Below are positions 54,121 through 63,015 of a stretch of DNA of 64,000 nucleotides, piece after piece. This stretch comes from Actinomycetota bacterium (GTDB lineage Bacteria; Actinomycetota; Actinomycetes; Propionibacteriales; Nocardioidaceae). A program made the position numbers and the translations under genes. The notes below the pieces were generated by a model. That model had not been told where the DNA came from and did no database searches. It saw only the letters and a list, made by a program, of their open reading frames with translations. The DNA lies in contig WLJH01000019.1 in NCBI GenBank assembly GCA_009701885.1, positions 1-64,000 on the forward strand. Reading direction: 5' to 3'. How positions within the stretch are numbered: position 1 is the stretch's first letter; each line of letters begins with the position of its first letter.

Positions 54121-54858
54121 GTGGGACCCATGGGAACCGGCGAGGGAACCACGCAGCAGGCACCGCAGGCGGACGCCGGCGAGCTGGAGCAGCGGCTCGC
54201 GCAGGTCACCTCCGAGCTCGCGGACCTGCGCGCCCGCGTGGACAACGCCCAGCGGCTGGCCGTCATGGGTGACTACGACTGGCACATCGAGACCGACACC
54301 AACACCTGGTCCGACCAGCTGTTCCGCATCTACGGCTACGAGCCGGGGACCATCCAGGCGTCGTACGAGGTCTTCATGCAGCACGTGCACCCCGAGGACC
54401 GGGACAAGGTCCGGGCGGTCCACCAGCACGCCTACGCCACCGGTGAGCCCTACGAGATGGTCGAGCGGATCGTGCGCCCCGACGGCGAGGTCCGCCACCT
54501 CGCCTCCAACGGGCAGGTCGTCACCGACGAGCACGGCAACCCGATCCGCTTCCGCGGCACCTGCATCGACATCACCGAGCGGGTGCGTGCCGAGCAGCGC
54601 CACGAGCAGGTCGCGGTGCGGCTGGCCAGCGCCGAGCAGGCCCGCCGCCAGGCCGGTGAGCTCAACGACAACGTCGTCCAGGGCCTCACCGCCGCGTTGT
54701 ACGCCGCCGAGCTCGGCGACCTGCGCCGGGCCAAGGCCTACGTGGAGGAGACCCTCGCCCACGCGTCACGCATCCTCGACGACCTGGTGCTCGCCGGGGG
54801 CGACTCCGACCTCCAGCGCGACGTGGCCGCTCGCATCGGCCGCTCCCCCGACGCCTGA
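54121..54858 (+). CDS. PAS-domain protein with a degenerate HisKA_3-like helix (H-box His replaced by Asn)
   Basis: A soluble protein of 245 residues (242 if it starts at the ATG at 54130). A short coiled coil (about 20-43) leads into a PAS/PAC domain: MGDYDWHIETDTNTWSDQLFRIYGYEPG, then VRPDGEVRHLASNGQVVTDE, GTCIDITERVRAE. The C-terminal 65 residues resemble the dimerisation helix of NarL-type kinases, ELNDNVVQGLTAALYAAEL, but Asn (179 from the ATG) stands where the phospho-His would be, and no ATPase domain follows. It may be a ligand- or redox-sensing partner for another kinase. AAGGAG precedes the GTG at 54121. Confidence 0.78.
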   Translation: MGPMGTGEGTTQQAPQADAGELEQRLAQVTSELADLRARVDNAQRLAVMGDYDWHIETDTNTWSDQLFRIYGYEPGTIQASYEVFMQHVHPEDRDKVRAVHQHAYATGEPYEMVERIVRPDGEVRHLASNGQVVTDEHGNPIRFRGTCIDITERVRAEQRHEQVAVRLASAEQARRQAGELNDNVVQGLTAALYAAELGDLRRAKAYVEETLAHASRILDDLVLAGGDSDLQRDVAARIGRSPDA

Positions 54859-54944
54859 CCCCGACCCTCCCCACCGAGGCCGACTGTCCCTCGCCGAATC
54901 GGCGCGTCCTTCCGGAACCTTGCGCCGGCTCGGCGGGAACGGGG

Positions 54945-57422
54945 TCAGCGCAGGCGGGTGACCGCGATCCGGTCGCGGCGGATCTGGCTGTCGGTCCAGG
55001 CGAAGCGCACCCACTTCTCCGCACCGAACAGCCGCGTCTGGTCGGCGGAGAACCGCGACGTCGGGTCCTCGGACTGGCTGTAGGTCAGGATCGTGCGTGC
55101 GATCGGCGGGCCGTTGCGGCGGAACGCGATCGCTTGGATGTGCGAGGAGCCGTAGGTGATCGGCTTGTAGCGCTCGTCGTTCTCCTCCGGCCGGTAGGAG
55201 GCCAGGGCGTTGGCGTTGCCGACGCTGTCGGCCGCACCGCCGCCCAGCCCGATCGGCGGGGCGCCGCGGTCGCCGGCCACCTGCAGGTCGCCCCAGCGGG
55301 CGTCGAAGGCGACACCGGCCTCGCGGACCTGGTCGATGGCGGCCTGCATGGCCTGGACGACCTGCGGGTTGTCGACGTTGAGACCACGGGGGGTGCCGAA
55401 GGGGTCGGCCGGGTCGAACGGCGTCGTCCACACGGGGTCCACCCCGACGACCGGCAGGGCCGAGGGCAGGTTGGCGACGAAGGCCTCGAAGAGGTGCACG
55501 CCGCGCGAGGTGCGGTCCGAGCGGCCGTCCCAGGCGGCCAGCGCAGCGCAGGCCTCGGTCTCGCCGGTCGCCTCGCACACCGCGTCCAGCGCGCCGTCGG
55601 CACGCATGATCTCGGCGGCCATGACGCGGTTCTCGTGCTGGTGGCCCGCCAGGCTGCGCGGCGTCTCCTTCTTCCCCGAGGCGAGCCGGTCCGCGACGTA
55701 CGCCGCGACCACCCGGGTGCGCATCGTGCGGGTGCACTGCTCGCAGCCGATGATCCCGTCGAAGCCCTCGAGCCGGTCGTCGTAGGACGGGGTCCAGTAG
55801 GAGTCGTTGGCGTTGTGGACCCAGGTGCGGTTGACCACGTCGGGGAGGTTGGCCGGGCCGAAGATGCCCGGGCGGGCGGCGTCCTCGTCGGTGCCCCACG
55901 CGCACGAGCTGCCGGCGCGGGTGCCGTCGAGGCCGGGGAGCCCGGCGACCTGGTCGAGGACCCGGCCGACGACGGTCATGCAGGTCGCGGCCATCTCGTC
56001 GGTGACGTGCGGGACCACCGAGTGGTCGGCGTAGAGCACGTTGCCGTCGCGGTCGGCGGCGGTGGTGTTGACCCACGGCATGCCGCCGGCGCGGTCCTGG
56101 CGGCGCAGGAGGTCCTCGACGTCGCGGGCCTTGCCCATCTCCAGGAAGGTGTCGATGGTGCGCAGGTGCTCGCCGTTGGCGTCGCGGATCGCCCAGAAGC
56201 TCCCCACGCCCCACGGCATGAGCAGGTCGGGGGCGTCGATGACGTAGCCCTCGGGCGTGCGGTAGACGTCCTCGGTCACCGTCTCCAGGCTGCCGTCCTC
56301 ACGGCGCACGACGACCTCGACCTCGCGGCGCTCGAGCTCGGCCGGCCCGGCGTCGGTGAGGTACGTCGTGGGGCTCAGCGCCACGGGAGTGAGGTACTCG
56401 TAGGGGGTGAACCGGTACGCCGTGGACACGGTGTGCGACCAGGCGACGCGGTCGTTGAAGCCGATGTTGACCACGGGCGAGCCGACCAGCGAGGCGCCGG
56501 CGACGTCGTACTCCCCCGGGATGGTCAGGTGCTGCTGGGTGAAGTGGTACCGACCGCGCCACGGGAAGTGCGGGTTGCCGAGGATCATCCCGCTGCGGGT
56601 GCTGGTGGCGTCCGCGCCGACGGCGGTGGCGTTGGAGCCGAAGGGCCGCTCGGGGTCGCGGCCCAGGCCCGCGAGCAGGGCCGCGCGGTCGACGTCGGCG
56701 GCCCGGACCGGCAGCTCGGGCAGGCCCGGGTCGGTGGGGCTCGGCGGGGCCGCGTCGGCGATGCTGCCCATGAAGACCCCGGTCGAGGCCAGCAGGTTGG
56801 CGAGGTAGACGCCGTACCAGACGTCGAGGGGGGTCGCGTCGTCGTCGATGTAGCGGGCACCGCGGCAGGCGGGGTCGGTGATCTCGTTCTCGCGGACCCA
56901 GCGGTTGATGCCGGCGACGTAGCCCTGCACCATCTGCCGCGCCTCGCGGCCGGGTCCGCGCACGGGGTCGGCCAGCAGCTGCTCGACGACCTTGCGGTTG
57001 CGCAGGTCGGTGACCACCGTGTCGACCTGCAGGTTGGTGGCGCGCAGCGTCACCTGGTCGTCGTAGACCGCGTCCGGGCCGAGCCAGCGCGACCGCTCGC
57101 CGCGACCGGTCAGCAGCGTGTCGAGCAGGGTGCACGCAGACATCTCCGCAGCGGCGTACCCGCTGCCGTAACCGAGGTCGCCGAAGTCGTCGGCGGTGAT
57201 GTGCGGGATGCCGTGCTCGGTCCAGGTGATGTCGGCGGCGTAGCGTTCCTGCGACCGACCGCCCTGCGGGAGCTCGTCGGCCCCGGCGCGCGGGGCGGCG
57301 GCCGCAGCGGCCGCCGGGAGCACCGGGGGCGCGGCCGTGGACGAACCGGCACCCGGCAGGAGCAGGGAGCCCACGACGGCGGAGGTGAGCAGGGACGCGG
57401 TGAGGGGACGCGAGGGACGCAC
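54945..57422 (-). CDS. Penicillin acylase family protein (Ntn hydrolase), secreted
   Basis: An 825-residue precursor with a signal peptide ending near residue 30 or in the Ala-rich stretch to residue 45. The alpha part covers about 60-245. Autoproteolysis is expected at Gly262-Ser263 (RPFGSNATAVGA), making Ser263 the N-terminal nucleophile of the beta chain. GNPHFPWRGRYHF and VAWSHTVSTAYRF follow as in acyl-homoserine-lactone or penicillin acylases. It hydrolyses amide bonds of acylated substrates such as AHLs, aculeacin or penicillin G; which one cannot be told. The start is GTG at 57422. Confidence 0.92.
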   Translation of the reverse strand: MRPSRPLTASLLTSAVVGSLLLPGAGSSTAAPPVLPAAAAAAAPRAGADELPQGGRSQERYAADITWTEHGIPHITADDFGDLGYGSGYAAAEMSACTLLDTLLTGRGERSRWLGPDAVYDDQVTLRATNLQVDTVVTDLRNRKVVEQLLADPVRGPGREARQMVQGYVAGINRWVRENEITDPACRGARYIDDDATPLDVWYGVYLANLLASTGVFMGSIADAAPPSPTDPGLPELPVRAADVDRAALLAGLGRDPERPFGSNATAVGADATSTRSGMILGNPHFPWRGRYHFTQQHLTIPGEYDVAGASLVGSPVVNIGFNDRVAWSHTVSTAYRFTPYEYLTPVALSPTTYLTDAGPAELERREVEVVVRREDGSLETVTEDVYRTPEGYVIDAPDLLMPWGVGSFWAIRDANGEHLRTIDTFLEMGKARDVEDLLRRQDRAGGMPWVNTTAADRDGNVLYADHSVVPHVTDEMAATCMTVVGRVLDQVAGLPGLDGTRAGSSCAWGTDEDAARPGIFGPANLPDVVNRTWVHNANDSYWTPSYDDRLEGFDGIIGCEQCTRTMRTRVVAAYVADRLASGKKETPRSLAGHQHENRVMAAEIMRADGALDAVCEATGETEACAALAAWDGRSDRTSRGVHLFEAFVANLPSALPVVGVDPVWTTPFDPADPFGTPRGLNVDNPQVVQAMQAAIDQVREAGVAFDARWGDLQVAGDRGAPPIGLGGGAADSVGNANALASYRPEENDERYKPITYGSSHIQAIAFRRNGPPIARTILTYSQSEDPTSRFSADQTRLFGAEKWVRFAWTDSQIRRDRIAVTRLR

Positions 57423-57485
57423 GCAGGCACAACGCGTCGGTGTGACGGCGGTTACTGCCCGGTGAGGAGCCGTCTCACCCCATGG

Positions 57486-58598
57486 TCAGACCCGGCCCTG
57501 CTCCGACAGCAGCGGGAACGGGTTGAACCGGCAGCCCGAGGTGCCCTTGGACTGCTGCATCATCACCGGGGCCGGCTTGCCGGGTCCCGGGCACGAGGGG
57601 TGCCCGAGGCCGAGCCAGTGACCGGTCTCGTGGTTGACCACCATGTGGCGGTAGTCGCGCAGGGACCGCCCGCCGGCGTTCCACGCCGGCGAGGCGTTCC
57701 GCCAGCGGGTCTGGTTGATGATCACGTAGCGCCCCACCCGGCACGACCAGGTCGCGGAGCAGACCGGGGAGTACGATGGCACGGTGCTGGCCTCGGCCAG
57801 CACCAGGGTGAAGGAGCCACCGCTGGCCACCCGGCGGAAGGACACCCCGCCTCCGCGCCAGCCGCGCGGGTCGTCGTAGGTCTCCTGGGCCAGCCGCGCG
57901 AACTCCCGGACGCTGGCCGTGACCCGGCCCCGGGTGACCACGCTGTAGGTCACGCTGCGCTGCACGTCAACGCGGTGCCGCACCGGGTCGGTGCGCACCG
58001 ACCTCGCGGTCGCCCGCTCGTGGCCGGGCGCGGCGGCGGTGACCTCGACCCGGAGGCGGTGGCCGACGTCGCCGGGCTGGATGCGGTAGGTCGCCTCGCG
58101 GGCGCCCGCGATCGGATCGCCGTCGCGCAGCCAGCGGTAGCGGACCTTCGTCGGGTCGGCCCGCCAGCGGCCGGGGGTGGCGGTGAGGGTGTGCGTGAAG
58201 CGCTGGGTGCCGCGGACCTTCGGCTCGCCGCGCAGCACCATCTCCGCGCGGGCGACCGGCTCGGTCGGCTCGGAGAGCGCCACGGCGCTGTCGCCGTCGC
58301 CGTCGGTGGCGGTCACCTCCACCTGGAGCCGGCTGCGCAGATCGTCGAGGTCGAGCTCGTAGGTCGCCTCGCGCTCCCCGCGCACGGGTTCGCCGTCGCG
58401 CAGCCAGCGGTAGGTGAAGGTCAGCGGCTCCTCCGGCTCGGCGGTGGCCCACTCGCCGTCGGTGGCGCTGAGCACCTCGGCGTACGTCGCCTCGCCGGTG
58501 ACCACGGGCGCCACGACGTTCGTGACCTCGCTCGGCTCCTCCTGCGCGGGGGCGGCGACGGGCAGCAGCACGAGCCCCGCGAGGGCGGTCGCAGCCAC
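57486..58598 (-). CDS. DUF3152-type secreted protein with zinc-metallopeptidase-like HExxHxxxxxH and Ig-like repeats
   Basis: About 370 residues. A hydrophobic N-terminal segment (VAATALAGLVLLPVAAPA) acts as an export signal. Three repeats at about 30-215 share YRWLRDGEPVRG/YRWLRDGDPIAG with ATYELDLDDL-like closings, the same module as in the CHAP protein. The C-terminal DUF3152 domain has VVNHETGHWLGLGH (about 323-332), which satisfies the metzincin-type HExxHxxGxxH. It is probably an envelope protease or a metal-binding protein. The start is uncertain: GTG 58598 is conservative, and ATG 58694 would overlap cysM by about 80 nt but add a basic n-region. Confidence 0.7.
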   Translation of the reverse strand: MAATALAGLVLLPVAAPAQEEPSEVTNVVAPVVTGEATYAEVLSATDGEWATAEPEEPLTFTYRWLRDGEPVRGEREATYELDLDDLRSRLQVEVTATDGDGDSAVALSEPTEPVARAEMVLRGEPKVRGTQRFTHTLTATPGRWRADPTKVRYRWLRDGDPIAGAREATYRIQPGDVGHRLRVEVTAAAPGHERATARSVRTDPVRHRVDVQRSVTYSVVTRGRVTASVREFARLAQETYDDPRGWRGGGVSFRRVASGGSFTLVLAEASTVPSYSPVCSATWSCRVGRYVIINQTRWRNASPAWNAGGRSLRDYRHMVVNHETGHWLGLGHPSCPGPGKPAPVMMQQSKGTSGCRFNPFPLLSEQGRV

Positions 58599-58612
58599 GC
58601 TGACGCAGAGCG

Positions 58613-59864
<1,252 letters not shown>

Positions 59865-59914
59865 GGTGCTCCTCTTCTGGGGGACGTGCGGATCGTGCGT
59901 CGGGGCCGGGGTGG

Positions 59915-60358
59915 TCAGCCGAGCGAGGGGACGACGGTGACCTCTTCCTCGGTCACCTCGCCGTCGACGATCCTGTAGGACCTGAACGGAACGGGCGCGT
60001 CGTTATTCCCGCCGCCCGCCTCGGCCCACTCCCGGGTGGAGACCAGGACGTAGTGGGCGCCGGGCTCACTGGCCAGCCCGATGTCGGTGCGACTGGGGTA
60101 GGCCTCGGTCGCGGTGTGCGAGTGGTAGATCACCACCGGCTCCTCGTCGCGGTCCCACATCTGCTTGTAGAGCGCGAGCAGCTCGGTGGAGTCGAACTCG
60201 TAGAACGTCGGGCTGCCGGCGGCGTTGACCATCTCCACGTGACGCTCGGGACGGTCGCTGCCCTCCGGGCCTGCCACGATCCCGCAGGCCTCGTCGGGGT
60301 GGTCCCGCTTGGCGTGCGCGACGATCGCGTCGTACGTCGCCTGGTCGATGGTCAGCAC
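59915..60358 (-). CDS. mec: Mec-type JAMM metalloprotease (M67)
   Basis: A 147-residue JAB1/MPN protein. The catalytic set is complete: Glu23 in DEACGIV and HSHTATEAYPSRTD (His79, His81, Asp92), that is ExnHxHx10D with the neighbouring Ser. In mycobacteria Mec releases cysteine from the CysO-Cys adduct. TAGGCT lies 7 nt before the GTG at 60358, predicting leaderless translation of the operon head. Confidence 0.95.
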   Translation of the reverse strand: MLTIDQATYDAIVAHAKRDHPDEACGIVAGPEGSDRPERHVEMVNAAGSPTFYEFDSTELLALYKQMWDRDEEPVVIYHSHTATEAYPSRTDIGLASEPGAHYVLVSTREWAEAGGGNNDAPVPFRSYRIVDGEVTEEEVTVVPSLG

Positions 60359-60365
60359 GCCGACC

Positions 60366-60371
60366 AGCCTA
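60366..60371 (-). promoter_or_regulatory. -10 hexamer TAGGCT for the mec-cysO-cysM operon
   Basis: Seven-nt spacer to the mec GTG. Confidence 0.6.
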
Positions 60372-60439
60372 GGCCGACCCCTCGGTCGGACCCTCATCCG
60401 CCCGCGAACCGGGACGGTCCGGGCCCGCGCCGGGACGCG

Positions 60440-61021
60440 TCAGCGGCTGAGCGCTCCGACCAGGGTCTCCTGCAGGTAGCCCACCCAGTCGTAGATGTCG
60501 TGCGCCTGGGCGCGGGGGTCGTCCTCGGGCAGGGCGTACCAGTAGTCCTCGTCGCCGTCCTCCACGCCGAGGCGGGTGGCCAGGGCCAGGCGGATGTCGG
60601 TGAAGGAGCGCATCCAGGCGTGCGCGGTGTCGGCGTCCATCTCCACGTCGATGGTCAACCCGTCCTCGCGGAGCTCGTCCGGCAGCCCCGCCTCCTCCAA
60701 GGTGTCGATGATGGTCGCGGCCGCGCGCGCCTTGCCGTCGCGCAGGGCTCCCTCGGTGAACCTGCGGAACTCCCCGGCCGCCTCCTCGTCGTCGGGGTAG
60801 GCGGTGGGGAACAGCCGGGCCAGCACCGGGTCCTCGGGCTCGGTCGTGGGGCCCGTGAAGTCCATCAGCGCCTCGAAGGGGTCGCGGTCCTCCGGCACCG
60901 CGGCCTCGCTGTGCAGCAGCTCGACGAGCTGCGAGGCCAGCGAGCGCAGCAGGTCGGCCTCGAACCCGGTGAAGGTGGCGATCACGTGGCCGCTGCGGCG
61001 GTGGCGCTGGAAGGCGCTCAC
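60440..61021 (-). CDS. DUF2017 family protein
   Basis: A 193-residue acidic helical protein with the family landmarks FTGFEADLLRSLASQLVELL, PVLARLFPTAYPDDEEAAGEFRRFTEGALRDGK and LALATRLGVEDGDEDYW. Its function is unknown, but it lies between clpS and the cysteine operon in many actinobacteria, so a link to ClpS/ClpP proteolysis is a reasonable guess. The GTG at 61021 comes 34 nt after the clpS stop. Confidence 0.88.
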   Translation of the reverse strand: MSAFQRHRRSGHVIATFTGFEADLLRSLASQLVELLHSEAAVPEDRDPFEALMDFTGPTTEPEDPVLARLFPTAYPDDEEAAGEFRRFTEGALRDGKARAAATIIDTLEEAGLPDELREDGLTIDVEMDADTAHAWMRSFTDIRLALATRLGVEDGDEDYWYALPEDDPRAQAHDIYDWVGYLQETLVGALSR

Positions 61022-61055
61022 CCGCGCACCCCCGCGGCGTGGTCCGCGGTCCGGC

Positions 61056-61379
61056 TCACGGCTGGTCCTCGCGCTGCATGGTGGCCCACAGGCCGTACTC
61101 GTGCATGGCCTGGACGTCGCGCTCCATCTCCTCGCGCGAGCCCGTCGAGACCACCGAGCGGCCTTCCTCGTGGACCTCCATCATGAGCTTCTCGGCCTTC
61201 TTCTTGGAGTAGCCGAAGTGGTGCTGGAAGACGTAGGTGACGTAGGACATCAGGTTGACCGGGTCGTTCCACACGATCGTCACCCAGGGCGTCGCGGGCC
61301 GGACCACGACCTGGTCGAGGACGTCGGGGTCGAGGGTGGGCTCCACCTCGACCGGGCTGGGCGCGGACACGTCTCCCAT
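61056..61379 (-). CDS. clpS: ATP-dependent Clp protease adaptor ClpS
   Basis: A 107-residue N-end-rule adaptor that hands substrates with bulky N-terminal residues to ClpC. The binding-pocket motif [20 protein letters not shown] and the [24 protein letters not shown] helix are intact; residues 1-27 form the flexible arm. The ATG at 61379 (MGDVSAPS) was chosen; the longer frame start to 61466 is Pro/Gly-rich. Head of the clpS-DUF2017 unit. Confidence 0.93.
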   Translation of the reverse strand: MGDVSAPSPVEVEPTLDPDVLDQVVVRPATPWVTIVWNDPVNLMSYVTYVFQHHFGYSKKKAEKLMMEVHEEGRSVVSTGSREEMERDVQAMHEYGLWATMQREDQP

Positions 61380-61500
61380 GCTTCCACACCCCGGACCACC
61401 CGGCGGCTTCGCGGAGGGGTACCAGAGGGGTGGCTCGCCGGCACCGCACCGACACCGGCCCCGCACCGCGTCGTACGCCGGGACGTGTGGGCTGCGCCAC

Positions 61501-61506
61501 TAGGGT
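61501..61506 (+). promoter_or_regulatory. -10 hexamer TAGGGT for the enoyl-CoA hydratase gene
   Basis: Six-nt spacer to the ATG. Confidence 0.55.
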
Positions 61507-61512
61507 CCGGGC

Positions 61513-62316
61513 ATGACCGACACCCCCGCCCCCGACCCCGCCGCCGTGCCCGGGCTGCTCGTCGACCTGACCGACGGCGTGCTGCGGCTGACCTTCGACC
61601 GGCCCGAGGTCTTCAACGCGCTCTCGGGCGAGGTCGCGCTGGCGCTGGCCGACATCCTCGAGGGCGTCCCCGCCCGCGACGACGTGCGCGTGGTGGTGCT
61701 GACCGGCACCGGGATGGCCTTCAACGCCGGAGCCGACATCTCCGGCGAGGACGCGCACGAGAAGTTCGACGTGCGCGCCATGGACGTCACCAACCGGATC
61801 ATCCGGGCGATCGTGGCCTGCGACCGCCCGGTGCTGGCCGCGGTCAACGGCATCGCCGCGGGCGTGGGGTGCGGCATCGCCCTCGCCGCCGACATCGTGG
61901 TCACCGCCTCGTCGGCCTCCTTCCTGCTGGCCTTCGCCCGGATCGGTTTCATGCCCGACGGCGGCACCTCGGCCACCGTCGCCGCCGCGGTCGGCCGGGC
62001 CCGGGCGATGCGGATGGCACTGCTGGCCGAGCCGCTGTCGGCGCAGGAGGCGTACGACGCCGGGCTGGTGACCCACCTGGCCAGCGACGAGGAGTTCCCC
62101 GCGCTCGTGGAGACCCTCGTGCGCCGCCTCGCCAGCGGCCCGCCGCTGGCGCTCGCCGCCACCAAGAAGGCGGTCAACGCCGCCACCCTCCTCCCGCTCG
62201 AGGACGCCCTCGAGCGCGAACGGACCGGCCAGGTCGTGCTCATGCGCACCGCCGACGTCGCCGAGGGGATGCGGGCGTTCACCGAGCGGCGCAAGCCGGT
62301 GTTCCGCGGGGAGTAG
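61513..62316 (+). CDS. Enoyl-CoA hydratase/isomerase family protein
   Basis: A 267-residue crotonase-fold enzyme. Oxyanion-hole motifs are FNALSGEVA and FNAGADISGED, and AAVNGIAAGVGCGIALAADIVV. The second catalytic Glu position reads FMPDGGTSATV: Asp in place of the usual Glu of PDGG, so isomerase or hydratase activity is uncertain. It acts on enoyl-CoA in beta-oxidation or degradation of acyl chains. Divergent from clpS. Confidence 0.9.
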   Translation: MTDTPAPDPAAVPGLLVDLTDGVLRLTFDRPEVFNALSGEVALALADILEGVPARDDVRVVVLTGTGMAFNAGADISGEDAHEKFDVRAMDVTNRIIRAIVACDRPVLAAVNGIAAGVGCGIALAADIVVTASSASFLLAFARIGFMPDGGTSATVAAAVGRARAMRMALLAEPLSAQEAYDAGLVTHLASDEEFPALVETLVRRLASGPPLALAATKKAVNAATLLPLEDALERERTGQVVLMRTADVAEGMRAFTERRKPVFRGE

Positions 62317-62354
62317 GCGGCCGGCGCCGCGAAGGCCCACCCCCCAACAACCGT

Positions 62355-62403
62355 TTGACAGTACGCCGACGCCCGGTGTCCACTACTCCCCAAGAACTCT
62401 TGG
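62355..62403 (+). promoter_or_regulatory. Promoter and palindromic operator of the ArsR-type regulator gene
   Basis: TTGACA at 62355-62360 is a perfect -35. The palindrome CCAAGA-AC-TCTTGG (62390-62403) follows about 30 nt downstream, just before the Shine-Dalgarno. The placement fits autorepression of the regulator-transporter operon. Confidence 0.6.
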
Positions 62404-62412
62404 AGGGTGATC

Positions 62413-63015
62413 GTGGACAATCCGTCGGCGCAGGCGCGCGAGCAGCAGATCAGCGCGATGCGGGCCGTGGCGCACCCGGTGCGGCTGCGGATGCTCTCGT
62501 TGCTGACCGGGACGGCGATGAGCGCGGCCGAGGTGGCGCGCGAGCTCGACCTGACCCATGCCAACGCCAGCTACCACCTGAGGCTGCTCGCCGACGCCGG
62601 CGAGATCGTCGTCGACGGCGAGGAGAAGGTCCGCGGCGGCACCGCCAAGCGCTACCGCTACCCCCACGAACGCGACCTGGCCCCGCTCGCGCCCGGCGCT
62701 CCGCACCCGACGGTCGACCCCGAGCACCGCGCGCTCTACGTGCGGGCGCTCGGCACCGAGCTCGAGCGCCGGACGCTGGCCCGCGAGCCCGGGACACGCG
62801 GCAGCAGCAGCGACCTCGAGGGCTGGGTCGACCCGGCGACCTGGGAGGAGGCCGCGGCGCTGGTCGAGCGCGCCAGCGCCCTGCTCCACGGGGCCAACCG
62901 GCCCCCGCGCACCGAGGGCACCGTGCACGTCTCGTTCACCGCCATCGCCTTCCAGATGTCGGCGCCGCACCCCCCGCAGCCGTCTCCCGCCACCAACCAC
63001 GAGGACCCGGCATGA
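62413..63015 (+). CDS. ArsR/HTH_20 family winged-helix regulator
   Basis: A 200-residue dimeric repressor. The winged helix lies at about 10-85: ISAMRAVAHPVRLRMLSLLTGTAMSAAEVAREL, then THANASYHLRLLADAGEIVVDGEE and a wing ending GTAKRYRY. The C-terminal effector part has no recognised ligand site and no Cys cluster, so metal sensing is unlikely. The GTG at 62413 was preferred to 62407 because GGAGG is then 6 nt away. Coupled by ATGA to the MFS gene it should control. Confidence 0.88.
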   Translation: MDNPSAQAREQQISAMRAVAHPVRLRMLSLLTGTAMSAAEVARELDLTHANASYHLRLLADAGEIVVDGEEKVRGGTAKRYRYPHERDLAPLAPGAPHPTVDPEHRALYVRALGTELERRTLAREPGTRGSSSDLEGWVDPATWEEAAALVERASALLHGANRPPRTEGTVHVSFTAIAFQMSAPHPPQPSPATNHEDPA

